A program made the translations under genes and the position numbers. Positions 12,480-23,230 of a DNA stretch of 64,000 bases are shown piece after piece. Under the pieces are notes generated by a model, which was given only the letters and a program-made list of their open reading frames with translations, searched no databases and was not told the origin of the DNA. This stretch comes from Chaetoderma sp. LZ-2023a (taxonomy: Eukaryota; Mollusca; Caudofoveata; Chaetodermatida; Chaetodermatidae): positions 87,694,506 to 87,758,505 of the forward strand of contig CM067369.1 of NCBI GenBank assembly GCA_034401795.1, given 5' to 3'. The first letter of the stretch is position 1. Each line of letters opens with the position of its first letter.

Positions 12480-13935
12480 ATGTGACCATGGTCGACCATG
12501 ATTTTTCGCCTCAACTGACCGTGGTCCCAGTGAGCCCATAAACATGGTCAGGTGGCCATGTTATCGTGGCCGTACATGGTCATTGCAGTGTTATCCTATT
12601 GGCAATGAAATCATGGCCAATTCATGGTCGGATCTGACATTTTAGACATTTTTAGTCCCATCCTTGACCAATTGATATATCATGGTTGACCATGGTCACT
12701 TAAAATTTTCACTGTTATCCCTATTCACCTGCCTGACAATCAGTTCATGGTCAGATCTGATACGATCTGTTAATTTTCCTCAAGTCGCTATATCATGGTC
12801 GACCATCATGTTATTGGAGAATTTCAATGTTATCCTATTGACAGTGATATCATGGTCAGTTCATGGTCAGATATGTCAGCAATATTTTGAAGAATTATCA
12901 ATGTCCCTCATTGACCATGATATATCATAGTCGACCATGGTTACTGGAGAATTGTATTCCTACTGACAGCGATATCGTGGTCTGCTTTGTTACTCAATAT
13001 CTACAAGACCAATTCTTGAACTTAAGGTCCTAAAATATCCCTAATTTACTGCTCTTGAATATTTTCTGGAACAACTGAAGAACAGTTCTTAAACCTTAAA
13101 GTTCTTAAAATGCCCCTTTGAAAACTGTTTTTGAACATTTTCAGGAACAATTATTTGACCATGGTCGACCATGTTTTGACCATGGTCAGTGTAATTTAAT
13201 AACGGAGACAACTCTTTCACTGAAAACAAGTGTCATTTTGCATTTAAAGTCTTAATTATCCTATTGCACATAAATTATGTAAGCATCATTAATTACATTT
13301 ACATGTATGACATTTGAATGACTTTATTTCAAACAATGCCATTTAGTTAACCATTCCAAAATTTTCGGCTCTTACATATTTAGAAAGTTTGATCATTATT
13401 TTATATCTATGCAACCCTTCGGGGAAGCACCTCTCAGAGTGAGTCATGGCCCAAATACATCTAGGTGTGAGCGGCCAATAAACCAACTAACCTACCTACC
13501 ATTTTATATCTTCATGACTATTATCATAGCTTGTGACAATGCTTACAATGTTGTAATCGCTTTTCGACCTTTTGGCCAAGACCAAAGTAGTACAATCTGG
13601 TAGGCTGTACAGTCTAAGCACAGTACACTTTTGAGGTGGAGCTGGATTGCTGACCAATGTTCAAATATGCATGATAAATGGCACCAACCGTCAGACCATG
13701 GCTGAGCATGGTCTGACCATGCAGGTTAAATGTTACCACAGTCAGACCATGGCCTGTTTGACCATGGTCTGTCGCTGACCATCAAACATGGTTTTATCAT
13801 GGTCATGAGGAATTTTATTAATCAAGGTCAACCATGGTCTGACTGTGGTGCCATTTAACCTGCATGCTCAATGGTCTTTCATGGTCAAACCATGGTTTGA
13901 CATTAGTCAAACCATGATTTGACCATGGTTAGGAA
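12480..13935. repeat. Region dense in GACCATGGTC palindromes
   Basis: More than twenty copies of CATGGTC, GACCATG or the full palindromes GACCATGGTC and CATGGTCGACCATG, at irregular spacing and in both orientations. The spacers differ, so this is not a simple tandem array. The flanking halves (12480-12980 and 13670-13935) are rough inverted counterparts, which suggests a degenerate inverted-repeat element with a less affected centre. The centre contains a SINE-like patch. No coding evidence. Confidence 0.6.
13405..13500 (+). repeat. SINE-like or retroposon tail fragment
   Basis: GC-richer patch in AT-rich DNA ('cttcggggaagcacctctca', 'aggtgtgagcggcc') that ends in an ACCAACTAACCTACCTACC repetitive tail. 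It resembles the 3' end of a short retroposon. No target duplication was found; low confidence. Confidence 0.3.
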
Positions 13936-13939
13936 AATA

Positions 13940-14350
13940 GGGGTGGGGGCAGTTAAACATTTTATTTATAATAAATTTAGGAACACCAGGCACAGGCCAG
14001 TTGTCTTATGATATGCCACAAGATGGTGGCTCCTTAAGACAGGTGGTCATAGTGACCTGTATTCAGTTACCACCTGTCTTTAGTGGCCATGTATTGATAT
14101 CAGATCCATCACCAGGCGGTCGCTCAAGACAGGTTTATTAGTACTAACCGCTAGTATATAATGCTTTTACACATGGAAGGATATCTTAAAATCCATTATG
14201 TCAAGAACTGAATAGGTATAGCGCAGTAAGAATCTATCAATGTCACTAAGTTCAAACTCATTACCAGTAATAATAATTGATGATTGTCTGATGCTTAAAA
14301 TACATATACATTTTCTGTGCTACATGGTATTAGAACGGACATGCTATCTG
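13940..14350. other. Unassigned, with AAGACAGGT motifs
   Basis: Contains 'ccttaagacaggtggtca', 'accacctgtcttta' and 'gctcaagacaggtt' in mixed orientation (about 14030-14135), perhaps a decayed inverted-repeat element. No gene signal. Confidence 0.3.
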
Positions 14351-14356
14351 GACATT

Positions 14357-14545
14357 TTAACCCTTTTATGCTCAAGACGCTTAAAGAATATAAAACATCA
14401 TATCTAGTGAATGTCCATTTGCAGGTCAAGAAGACAATTTTCTATACTTTCTCACTAGAATGACTGTTTCGAGTATCGAATCAAGCATTCCAGTGATAAA
14501 GTCTCAAAAATGGCCTCTTAGCCTGCAAACGGAAATTTGGCAAAA
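14357..14545 (+). mobile_element. Family A hairpin MITE, 3' end lost
   Basis: TTAACCCTTTTATGCTCAAG start, 'tgtccatttgcaggtcaag' box, hairpin GAATGACTGTTTCGAGTATC and its partner. Truncated where the family D element begins. Confidence 0.6.
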
Positions 14546-14550
14546 AAACC

Positions 14551-14925
14551 AACAGACCCCCCCTTTAGTGGGTTGGTCTGTAGTTTTATTAACCACTATA
14601 AAAACATACTTACCGTTCAATCACTACTTGCTAAATCAAATTATCTGCATTTAGCTACCAGAATAAGATTTTTATGCTCGCTTACATTCTCCCTTATGCC
14701 TTTATCATCACCATGCATACCCGTAACCAGGCTACTGGTAAGGTAATCACCAGCATAAGCCCCACTATAGACTGGCACCAGTCTGTACTCACTCCTTGGT
14801 GCCATATATCCTGACTAGATTCTCAAATCATTACCCAGCGGGGTGGCTGAGGCCGGGTCGTAGTGATTGAACGGTAAGTATGTTTTTATAGTGGTTAATA
14901 AAACTACAGACCAACCAACTAAATG
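14551..14925. mobile_element. Family D large inverted-repeat element, copy 1
   Basis: Outer arms are inverted copies of each other: 'ggttggtctgtagttttatt' then 'catacttaccgttcaatca' on the left, and 'tgattgaacggtaagtatg' then 'aataaaactacagaccaac' on the right. The interior has 'taaccaggctactggtaagg' and 'gactggcaccagtctgtac'. The C/G homopolymer at the ends (CCCCCC, GGGGGGGGG) is part of the arms. No gene; relatives at 29508 and 47560. Confidence 0.65.
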
Positions 14926-15299
14926 GGGGGGGGGGGTGGGGTCTGTTGGGGGTTGTTATTACACACAAAAAAAATCTTGACCGTTCAATCACTACTTGCT
15001 AAACCCGTAGATTTGGTCAGTGCCCTACTGTGAACCCATGGTGGGTGGAGATTTGAGAATCCATAAGCAAGGATAAAAATCAAACAAAACTTAACCAAAT
15101 GTTAATAACATAACATAATGGTGCATCTTAATTAATCACACAGTGATTATCAAACAAGGATTTCCTTAAACTTAAAGAAATAAATAAAAACCAAAGAAAG
15201 ACGCTTACCATTTCACGCAGACGAGCAGTCTTAACAAAATGGTGGTGTGCTTGATAAATGGTCTTAAGCCTTTTTAGATAGAATCAAGACATATCCAAA

Positions 15300-15835
15300 A
15301 AGGGTGCCGCTGCACTCTGATTTTTAAATAAAAAGGAGGTAAAAGTAGACTCTGATTTCCATCCTCCTAGTGAGCCAGCGAAAAGCGAAAGAGGAAGCCC
15401 TTCCTCTAACTTCATGAGCTTAAATGTGAGAAAGAATAATATGATCAGAAGAAGCAATCTTAAAACACCGGTCTCACAAATTTATCTGGCAATAGAGGCC
15501 TTAGAGACTGGACTGACTACCTCCTCCCCATACAAAACCCAGAAAATGGATGGATTGGATCTCTTAAAATCAGTACGACACTTGAAAACTTTTAAAGCTC
15601 TGACAGGACACCAAAGTCTGTCAGACAGTGAAAAGGAAGTTAAAGATTTTAAAATAATTGGCTTAGCTGAGTGATGGTTAGATTGAGATTTTGATCAAAA
15701 ATCCCTTCTAGGATATAAGACTAGACCATCCCCAGATTTAAAAACCTGTTCTTCTCGGTGGAAAAAGCATGAAAATTTTGGATCGTCTTCTAGCAGAAGC
15801 AGATGCAACCCAAACAAGAATTCCGCGGAATTAAA
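15300..15835 (-). pseudogene. DIRS tyrosine recombinase, C-terminal catalytic part
   Basis: Continuation of the recombinase beyond the inserted repeat. Visible on the minus strand are the first arginine box VASASARRRSKI (RRR codons at 15783-15791), the DIRS-typical CPVRAL (15593-15610) followed by RT...R, and the HxxR motif as AHEVR (HEVR codons 15405-15416) followed by ASSFAF. The pieces sit in different frames, so at least three frameshifts and several stops are present. The nucleophilic tyrosine at the C-terminus is not clear. These motifs are those of DIRS and Ngaro recombinases, which resolve circular cDNA into the genome. Non-functional. Confidence 0.75.
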
Positions 15836-15867
15836 TGTCTCGCCTGTCCCCTGCTTATCAGTTACCT

Positions 15868-15880
15868 TGACCTTTGACCT
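15868..15880 (-). promoter_or_regulatory. DR1 nuclear-receptor motif, first of a series
   Basis: Perfect AGGTCA-A-AGGTCA on the minus strand (TGACCTTTGACCT as written). Perfect copies recur at 16040-16052, 16157-16169 and 16669-16681. One-mismatch forms are at 16823-16835 and in the monomers near 17003, 17183, 17361 and 17568. DR1 is the consensus for RXR, HNF4 and COUP-TF-type receptors. Function here is untested. Confidence 0.5.
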
Positions 15881-16034
15881 TCTGCCCTCAATGTTATCAT
15901 GCTGCTTCCTAACATTATAGGTAACCAGGTTTCCAAGTTGTAATAGCCTTAACCAATGCTGAAATATAAGCGGAAAAGTCTTTGCTAAACGCAAAAACTT
16001 AATGTTGAAATAGCAGTTATATATCAAGGTCAGT

Positions 16035-16268
16035 GACCATGACCTTTGACCTTGTGATCCCAACATCATCATGTTGCATCCTATCATTATAGGTAACAGT
16101 GTATCCAAGATGCAATAGGCTTAACCAATCCTGAAATATAAGCCGAGACGTGACCATGACCTTTGACCTTGTGATCCCAACATCATCATGTTGCATCCTA
16201 TCATTATAGGTAACAGTGTATCCAAGATGCAATAGGCTTAACCAATCCTGAAATATAAGCCGAGACGT
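16035..16268 (+). repeat. Near-perfect 117 bp tandem duplication
   Basis: The segment from 'gaccatgacctttgacc' through 'aatcctgaaatataagccg' occurs twice at an offset of 117 bp with no differences that I can see. This indicates recent duplication inside the older, diverged monomer array. Confidence 0.8.
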
Positions 16269-17942
16269 TTTGCTAAACGCAAAAACTTAATGTTGAAAAA
16301 GCAGAGTTCTGTATCAAAGTCACAGTGATATTGATCTTTGACCTTCTGACACCAACATCATCATGCTGCTTCCTAACATTATAGGTAACCATGTATCCAA
16401 GTTTAGTTGCAATAGTCTTAACCAATCCTGCAATATAAGCTGAAAAGCTTTGCTAAATGCAAAAACTTAATGTTGAAATAGCACAGTTCTATATTTGACT
16501 TTGTGATCCAAATATCATCCTGCTGCATCCTATCATTATCGGTAACCATGCATCCAGGTTTACTTGCAATAGGCTTACCCAATCCTGAAATAAAAGCTGA
16601 GAGGTTTTGCTACACGCAAAAACTTAATGTTGAAAAAGCAGAGTTCTGTATCAAGGTCACAGTGATATTGACCTTTGACCTTTTGACCCCAACATCATCA
16701 TGTTGCATCCTATCAATATAGGTAACCATGTATCCAATTGGATCAGGCATTGCTGAGATATAAGACAATAACCTCTGTTTAGCGCAAAAACTTAAAGTAA
16801 AATATTAACAAAGATTATACTGTGACCTTTGACCCCATAACCTTGACATCATGACCGGTTTATCAGTGGGCTGCTTCCATTCAATGTATATCACCATGTA
16901 TCCAAGTTTGGTTCGAATTGAATCAGGCATTGCTGAGATATAAGGCAATAACTTTTGTTTAATGCAAAAACTTAACGTAAAATAATAACAAAGATTATAC
17001 CATGACCTTTGACCCCCATAACCGTGACCGCATGATGTCTGCATCAGCATGCTGTTTCCTTTTGATGTATATCACCATGTACCCAAGTTTGGTTCCAATT
17101 GGATCAGGCATTGCTGAGATATAAGGCAATAACCTTTTTTTAATACAAAAACTTACCGTAAAATATTAACAAAGATTATACTGTGACCTTTGACCCTACA
17201 ACCGTAACCTTATGATGTCTGCATCAGCATGCTGCTTCCGTTAAATGTAAATCACCATGTACCCAAGTTTGGTTCCAATTGGATCAGGAATTGTTGAGAT
17301 GTAAGACAATAACTTTTGTCTAATGCAAAAACTTAACGTAATATTAACAAAGATTAAACCATGACCTTTGACCACACACCCTTGAACGTATGATGCAGGA
17401 CACCCTTGAACGCATGATGCCTGCATCAGCATGCTGCTTACTTTCGATGTATATCTCAATGTATCCAAGTTTGGTTCCAATTGGATTAGGCATTGCTGAG
17501 ATATAAGACAATAACTTTTGTTTAACGCAAAATCTTAACATAAAATATTAACAAAGATTATACTGTGACCTTTGACCCCATAACCTTGACGTCATGACTG
17601 CTTTATTGGTGGGCTGCTTCCAGTCAATGTATATCACTATATACCCAAATTTGGTTCCAATTGGATCAGGCATTGCTGAGATATAAGGCAATAACTTGTT
17701 TAACGCAAAAACTTAACATAAAATATTAACAAAGATTATAATGTAACCTTTGCCCCCTGTAACCTTGACCTCATGGCCTTTTCATCGGTGGGCTGCTTCC
17801 TTTTTGATGTATATTACCATGCACCCAAGTTTGGTTCCAATTGGATCAGGCATTGCTGAGATATAAACGTAACTTAAAAGTTTACGCCGCCGCCGCCGGA
17901 AAAGTGATACCTATGTCTCGATCCTGCTTCGCAGGCGAGACA

Positions 17943-18250
17943 AAAACGGACTTAAAGTTACAAGGTTCATGCTAATAGAAGAGAAAGGTTCAAAGTGATG
18001 GCCTGTCAAAAACCTGAAGAACCAGAGCCAGATTCCAGGAGGGCAAAGGTTTAGCTATTGGAGGACGAATATTGCATAAACCTCTAATGAAACCATAACA
18101 AACCTTTGTATCTTTAACATCAGCATTCAACAGACAAAGAAGCGATGATGCCAAAGAAAATCTATAACCTCTTACAGTGTTAGCAGACAAAAATAAGGAG
18201 TCAAAGAGATAAGATAAAATATCTAACACTTGGGAAAATGAAAATAGGAT
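17943..18250 (-). pseudogene. DIRS tyrosine recombinase, N-terminal core-binding part
   Basis: Minus-strand frame open from about 18290 (WRLSS...) through SANTVRGYR (18161-18187), PPIAKPLPSWNLALVL and FEPFSSIS, as in the SAM-like N-terminal domain of DIRS recombinases. It stops at the inserted repeat element at 17942. The catalytic half resumes at 15835, so the insertion splits one ancestral gene. Confidence 0.75.
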
Positions 18251-18270
18251 CTGTCGCAGAAATTTAAATC

Positions 18271-19560
18271 TCAGGGATCGAACAGACGAAAGTCTCCAAA
18301 GAAACCGACTGTAAATTCCTGAGACTGACTACACGTGTCCCTTACTTGAGACAGAAGGGCCGGGGAGACTGGACGAAGACTAGGTAAGACTACCCGGAAA
18401 TTGAGGAAATCTACAACCCAGATCCACTTTGGCCAAAAGGGAGCTATCAGAAGAACTTCTAAGATCTGATCCCTGACCTTCCTCAAGAAGAAATCAGGAA
18501 TGTTGGAGGAGACGCATAATCTAGCATTCCTAACAAGGACTGAAACAGGGCGTCCACCGCCAAAGCCTGATTGTCTGGAAAAGTGGGCATTCAAGAGGAA
18601 ATCCTGACATTCAGACAATTCGCAAGAAAATCTACGTGGGAACGATCTCTAAGGTTGAAAATTGCTTAGACAACCGACCTCTTAACTGCCACTCTGTCCA
18701 GGAAATCCCAGACCGTTCCCCTGAGGAGAAAACTTGACCAAAGGAACACCCAACAGAATCAGAAACGATCCTTCCAATAAACTAGAAGGGGAAATAGGTT
18801 TCTCTGATTGGAATCTGAAGGTAATAGAGTGAACCAACTGAAGCCACAAGGACATTAAGTACATTGGAAAAGTCTTCTCATCAGCGCCTCCCTTGGAATG
18901 ATACTCTTGACTCTGACCATCAATCCTATCACCCTGAAAAAGCAATTACCTCTGACCATGGATAAGGAAGACAGAAAGTCCATTCCTACTAAGATGGCTT
19001 CCACTCTTAGGTCAACAGGGAAAAAACAAGACCCCAAGCTAGATAGAATAAAAACATCTAGGTGGGGGAAAAGCAGAGCGGGAATTAAACTAGACTTCTA
19101 GAGATTTAAAATCCAACCTAGGCTGCATGCCAGGCTGCAGATCTCTGGAATGATACTGATAGAATTAATAAAAACTCTGCTTGAACTAGCCAATCGTCTA
19201 TATAAAAGTGAAGGGGAATAGAATGACAGTAAAATATTCCCGCCACGGCTAACCCTAGACGAGTGAAGAAAAAAGGGGGCCGTGGACAGAACGAAGAGCA
19301 ATGCTCGAAAAGCCATACCCAACATAGGAGAATGAATCTCAAGAACTGAAGGCACGAAGGGTGGATGAGAACATGTAGAAAGACGTCCTAAATCTCTATG
19401 GAAGAGAACCACAAGCCCGGATTCAGACCGGCGATAATCTGAGATATGGCCTCCATCTAGATATTTGGAGATAAGATAAGAAGAATTAACCTCTTCATAT
19501 GATGATCGGACACCATCCACCCAACTTCTTGGGGCTCCCTAGTGGAACGTCTTCTAAGGC
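18271..19560 (-). pseudogene. DIRS reverse transcriptase/RNase H remnant
   Basis: Reading the minus strand from 19560 down: degenerate RT with FVLSTAPFF followed by FYIDDWLVQA (YIDD codons 19193-19204, the catalytic Y-x-D-D), then an RNase H-like region with KGGADEKTF (around 18880-18900). Next is the C-terminal block with VLLIAPFWPKWIW (within 18271-18618), typical of DIRS RT/RNase H proteins. Each block lies in a different frame, and none opens with a credible start. Relationship to DIRS rather than gypsy or copia rests on the LIAPFWP block and the adjoining recombinase. Dead copy. Confidence 0.7.
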
Positions 19561-19569
19561 CTTCTTAGA

Positions 19570-20510
19570 ATCATCTACCCCAACTCATCCTCTAGGACTC
19601 CCATCTTCACTGGGAAGGAAGGAAACTGAGTCCACCTAGAAAGGAAGGACAGAGGATGAAAAATCCATGAAGGTGCGAAAAAAACCCAGTGAGGATCTAC
19701 ATGTATGATCCAGGGGACCCTCCTACTAGCACATTGGGAGAAAAGGGGAGCACCAACGGATCCAAAGGCAATGGAAGAGGAAGGGATAAAATAGGAAAAA
19801 GAGAAAGGGATAGGCCTACCCAGGCTACAACCATCCCTTCAGACTCTTACTCTGAAACCTTTAAAGGCACGACCTCTATGACTAGATCAAGGTCCACAGA
19901 AAAAAGACTAGCCCTTCTCACCTAAGGAGTGGGCTGCCGGACTTGGGATCTAGAACAATGATCAAAAAAGGAATCAGATCGCTCTTCCTCCTCCTCAGAT
20001 CGGACTTTAGAACCTGAAGACAGAGAAGAATTGGTAAATATCCTAGAAGGATAAGCGCCAAACTCATCAGGCCTAAGACTCTTCCTCAATGGAAAGATTA
20101 AAAAGGACTTTTAACAGAAGAGTAGTCTCTCTACACAGAAGGCTTCAAAACAAAAATATGAACTCGAAGATCCCTTGGCGGATCTAAGACTAACATCGAG
20201 GCCAAAGGGAGGAACTGATATAAGAATACTCCTAAGCATAATCAAAATATTAACATCGGATGGCTTTCTAGGTCTTCTCTTAGAGGCAACAAAGCCTAAT
20301 AAACTACAAACTGAGTTCAATGAGCTTCTAAAGACAGAGGCTAGAGAATTTCTAAGAACCTCAGAAGGGACTCTGATCACCTCTCTCCAGCGCCTAAAGA
20401 ATATCTTCTGAAATAAGAGCTAGAAAAATGGCGAGATGTAATCTGTGCCTTACATACAGATTCCCAACTAAAAAGATCCGAAGAGGACTCGACCGTAGCG
20501 AAATCCTTCA
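19570..20510 (-). other. Probable DIRS upstream (gag-side) sequence
   Basis: Between the RT remnant and the upstream repeats. The minus-strand frame at 20111-20380 is open for 89 codons and serine-rich. The position would fit a DIRS gag-like ORF, but I see no diagnostic motif. Confidence 0.3.
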
Positions 20511-20519
20511 AACTAGAAA

Positions 20520-21580
20520 TAGACCGAAAGAACACTAGAACAAGAAAAAGGGACAGACGAGAAAAAACTCATCCTGAAGAGGAAGCGAGAAAGACAAGAA
20601 GCTATCCATTGATGAGCTGAGGGCCAATCATCCGAAGCCCTGATTGGGTAAAACCTCCTCAGCTCCCTGCCCTCTACTGATCCAGGAATAGAATCTAGAG
20701 ACAACAGAAAAGACTAGCGGAAACAGAAGAGTGATTGAGCGAGGAATCCCAGATTACAGAAAACAAAGAGAACACTAAGCCAGAGACAACAAATAGAAAA
20801 CTATTTTCTGAGAAATAAAAACAGACACAATTGTATCTAGATGAACAAAGATGAAGAAGAAGTGGAAGAATAAGAAAGAAGAGAATTAGAAGGAACAGAG
20901 GAAGAAAAAGAAGATGAAAAAAGAAAAGGTGATACGAAGAAGCAAGACTAGGATAAACAGAAGAAGGAAAGTGGGAAAGCCAGCAAAGGATAGCCAAAGA
21001 ATGAGAAAGAGCGAAAACTAGGAGAACAAGAAAAGGGACAGAAGAGAAAAAACTCATCCTAAAGGGGAAGAGAGAGACAAGAAGCTATCCATTGATGGGC
21101 CGGGGACCACTCATCCGAAGAGGCCCTGATCGGGTAAAACCTCCTCAGATCCCTGACCTCGATGGATCCAGGAATAGAATCTAGAGAGAATAGAAAAGAC
21201 TAGCGGAAAAAGAAGAGTGATTGAGCGAGGAATTACAGATTTCAGAAAACAAATAGAAGACTAAAGCAGAGACAACAAATCGAAATCTAGATTTTTAGAA
21301 AGAAAAACAGACACAATAGGATATAAAAGAACAAAGGTGAAGAAGAAGTGGAAGAATAAGAAGGAATAGAAGAATATGAAAGAACAGAGGAGGAAAAAGA
21401 AGATGAAAAAAGAAGACATGATACGTAGAAACAAGACTAGTATAGGCAGAAAAAGGATAGGCAGAAAAAGGAAAGAGTGAAAGAGTGGAACCCCCGAGAA
21501 GGAGGGATAGCCAAAGAATAAGAGAGAAGATTGGGAAAACAAGACTAAAGAAAATTTTGAGCAGACATAGCATAAAAGAA
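20520..21580. repeat. ~485 bp tandem duplication, purine-rich plus strand
   Basis: Two diverged copies (about 20520-21005 and 21005-21580). Shared landmarks are offset by 483-486 bp: 'aagaagctatccattgatg', 'acctcctcag', 'gaacaaag' and 'gaagaagaagtggaagaat'. Long GAAGAA and AGAAAA stretches give hydrophobic Phe/Leu/Ser frames on the minus strand that are compositional, not genes. Confidence 0.7.
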
Positions 21581-21739
21581 AAGTAGGAAGAATAGCGCGA
21601 AACAGATTGAGTCAGAACTAAGGAATTATTATTAGAAGAATCTGAACGATCAGGCGATTCATAACCATATGCTCGAAAATAACTCCCGGAAAGAGAATCA
21701 CTAAAAACTGATAAACCGGAAATGGAATTAGGATACTTA

Positions 21740-22760
21740 GCCGGCTCTAACAGACCCAGACAGCGCCTCTCAACCCAGAAGTGAAAGCACTACTACCGGA
21801 AAGATACAATGAAACTGGAACCGGAATCTAACAGACCCGGAAAAGTACCTCTCCTACCGGAAGTGGACGCACTACTACCAGAAACAGATACAACAAAACC
21901 GGACCTTGAAAAGGAAGTAGGATGCGTAGCAGGATCTAACAGACCCGGAAAAGCACCTCTCCTACCGGAAGCAGATACATACGCGGAAACGGAAAAACTG
22001 GAACCGGAAATTGAAGACGGAAGCTTGACCGGATCTAACCAACCCGGAAAGCACCTTGCAAACTGGAAGCAGAAATACTACTACCGGAAACTGAAGCGAA
22101 ATAACTGGAAATAGATAACAGATGGTTGACCAGATCCAATAGACCCTGAAAAGCACCTCTCAAACCGAAAGCAGAAAAACTACTACCGGAAACGGATGTG
22201 GAAATAACCAGAACCAGAAAATGATAAGATGCTTGGCCAGATCCAACAGACCCGGCAAATCATCTCTCCTACCGGAAGCAGATACACTACCACCGGAAAC
22301 GGATGCAGAAATAACCGGAACCGGAAATTGATAACAGATGCTTGGCCAGATATAACACACCCGAAAAAGCACTACTCATACCGGAATCAGATACACTACT
22401 ACCGGAAAAGGAAGCGGAACAAACCGGAACCGGAAATTGATAACAGATGCTTGGCCGGATATAACAGACCCGAAAAAGCACTACTCATACCGGAAGTAGA
22501 TACACTACTACCGGAAACGGAAACGGAACAAACCGGAACCGGAAATTGAAAACTGATGCTTGGCCAGATCGAACAGACCTGGAAAATCATCTCTCCTACC
22601 GGAAGCAGATACACTACTACCGGAAACGGAAGTGGAACAAACCGGAACCGGAAATTGATAACAGATGCTTGGCCAGATCTAACAGACCCGGAAAATCATC
22701 TCTACTACCAGAAGCAGATACACTACTACAGGAAACGGAAGTGAAAAAAACACGGAAATA
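21740..22760. repeat. 109 bp minisatellite rich in CCGGAA
   Basis: About nine units. The last five are spaced exactly 109 bp apart (landmark GCTTGGCC at 22231, 22340, 22449, 22558, 22667). Each unit carries 'aacagacccggaaaa', 'taccggaagcagatacact' and several CCGGAA boxes. 109 is not a multiple of 3, and frames such as 21809-22114 break between units, so coding is unlikely. Lies in the upstream part of the DIRS relic. Confidence 0.8.
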
Positions 22761-23230
22761 GAGGACATCCGCTCATCTAGAGAATTATGTAAAAACATAC
22801 TTAATAAGAGATCTCTAAATATGGTAATCCGCTAAAGAAACAAAACCTCCATACAAGAGACAGAGTAACGGATTTGAAAATCTCACTGAAAGACCAAGAA
22901 TTTCACGAAGTTTCACAAGATATTTTTATGTAGGCACTAATATACTGAGCCAAAAAAGTTTAGCAACAGTGAAGTTTGGTTTGTTGTATTAAAACTATGC
23001 GTCCATTTATAACCAAATTTGCAGGCATGTTTCGTCAATGTAATGTCTCGCTGATCATGAAGAAATGCAAATTATTTCTTGCATTTCTCGGCCGCACGCT
23101 TACTGCGTGTGAAAATGCATTTTTCATGCACTGGCCCACATTGGCGGGTAGCGAAGGCAAAAATTCACCATATTGCAAAAGCAGATAGCGAACGTTAACA
23201 GAAAACGCTTAAAAGTTTACCTTACGAAAC

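Larger units (their letters stand above)
15836..17942 (+). mobile_element. Family E tandem-repeat element inserted in DIRS recombinase
   Basis: Begins TGTCTCGCCTG (15836-15846) and ends CAGGCGAGACA (17932-17942), an 11 bp perfect terminal inverted repeat, with AAA on both flanks. The interior has about eleven monomers of roughly 120-200 bp with the cores TGACCTTTGACC, 'tgtatccaagtttggttcca', 'attgctgagatataag' and 'gcaaaaacttaa'. The 3' part has a GCCGCCGCCGCCGGA block and then a hairpin TGTCTCG/CGAGACA (17914-17942), matching the end structure of the copies at 156 and 8750. It interrupts the DIRS recombinase between the core-binding and catalytic regions, so it is younger than that gene. Non-coding. 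Confidence 0.7.
15290..22800 (-). mobile_element. DIRS-like retrotransposon relic
   Basis: On the minus strand, in order from high to low coordinates, there are decayed reverse transcriptase (YIDD at 19193-19204), RNase H-like and linker sequence (LIAPFWP within 18271-18618), and tyrosine recombinase (15300-18250). This RT, RNase H, recombinase order defines DIRS-type elements, which lack the DDE integrase of LTR elements. Frames are broken in many places. A 2.1 kb repeat element (15836-17942) interrupts the recombinase. The upstream part (20500-22760) is tandem repeats with no recognisable gag. Exact termini were not found; TAAAAACATACTTA (22789-22802) and its inverse at 14873-14886 could be remnants of inverted terminal repeats, a weak inference. 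Likely inactive. Confidence 0.75.

Noticed and set aside
15695-17541. Minus-strand frames of 65-137 codons in the DR1 repeat region
   Set aside because: They repeat with the monomer and are not shared between monomers in one frame. Only the last ~40 codons of the 15695-16108 frame match the DIRS recombinase.
20695-21573. Phe/Leu/Ser-rich minus-strand frames resembling membrane proteins
   Set aside because: Compositional result of GAAGAA/AGAAAA purine runs on the plus strand. The duplicate copy does not preserve the frame.
21809-22761. Repetitive PGKAPLLPEAD-type protein in the 109 bp array
   Set aside because: The unit length is not a multiple of 3 and the frame changes or stops between units, so a continuous repeat protein cannot be read.
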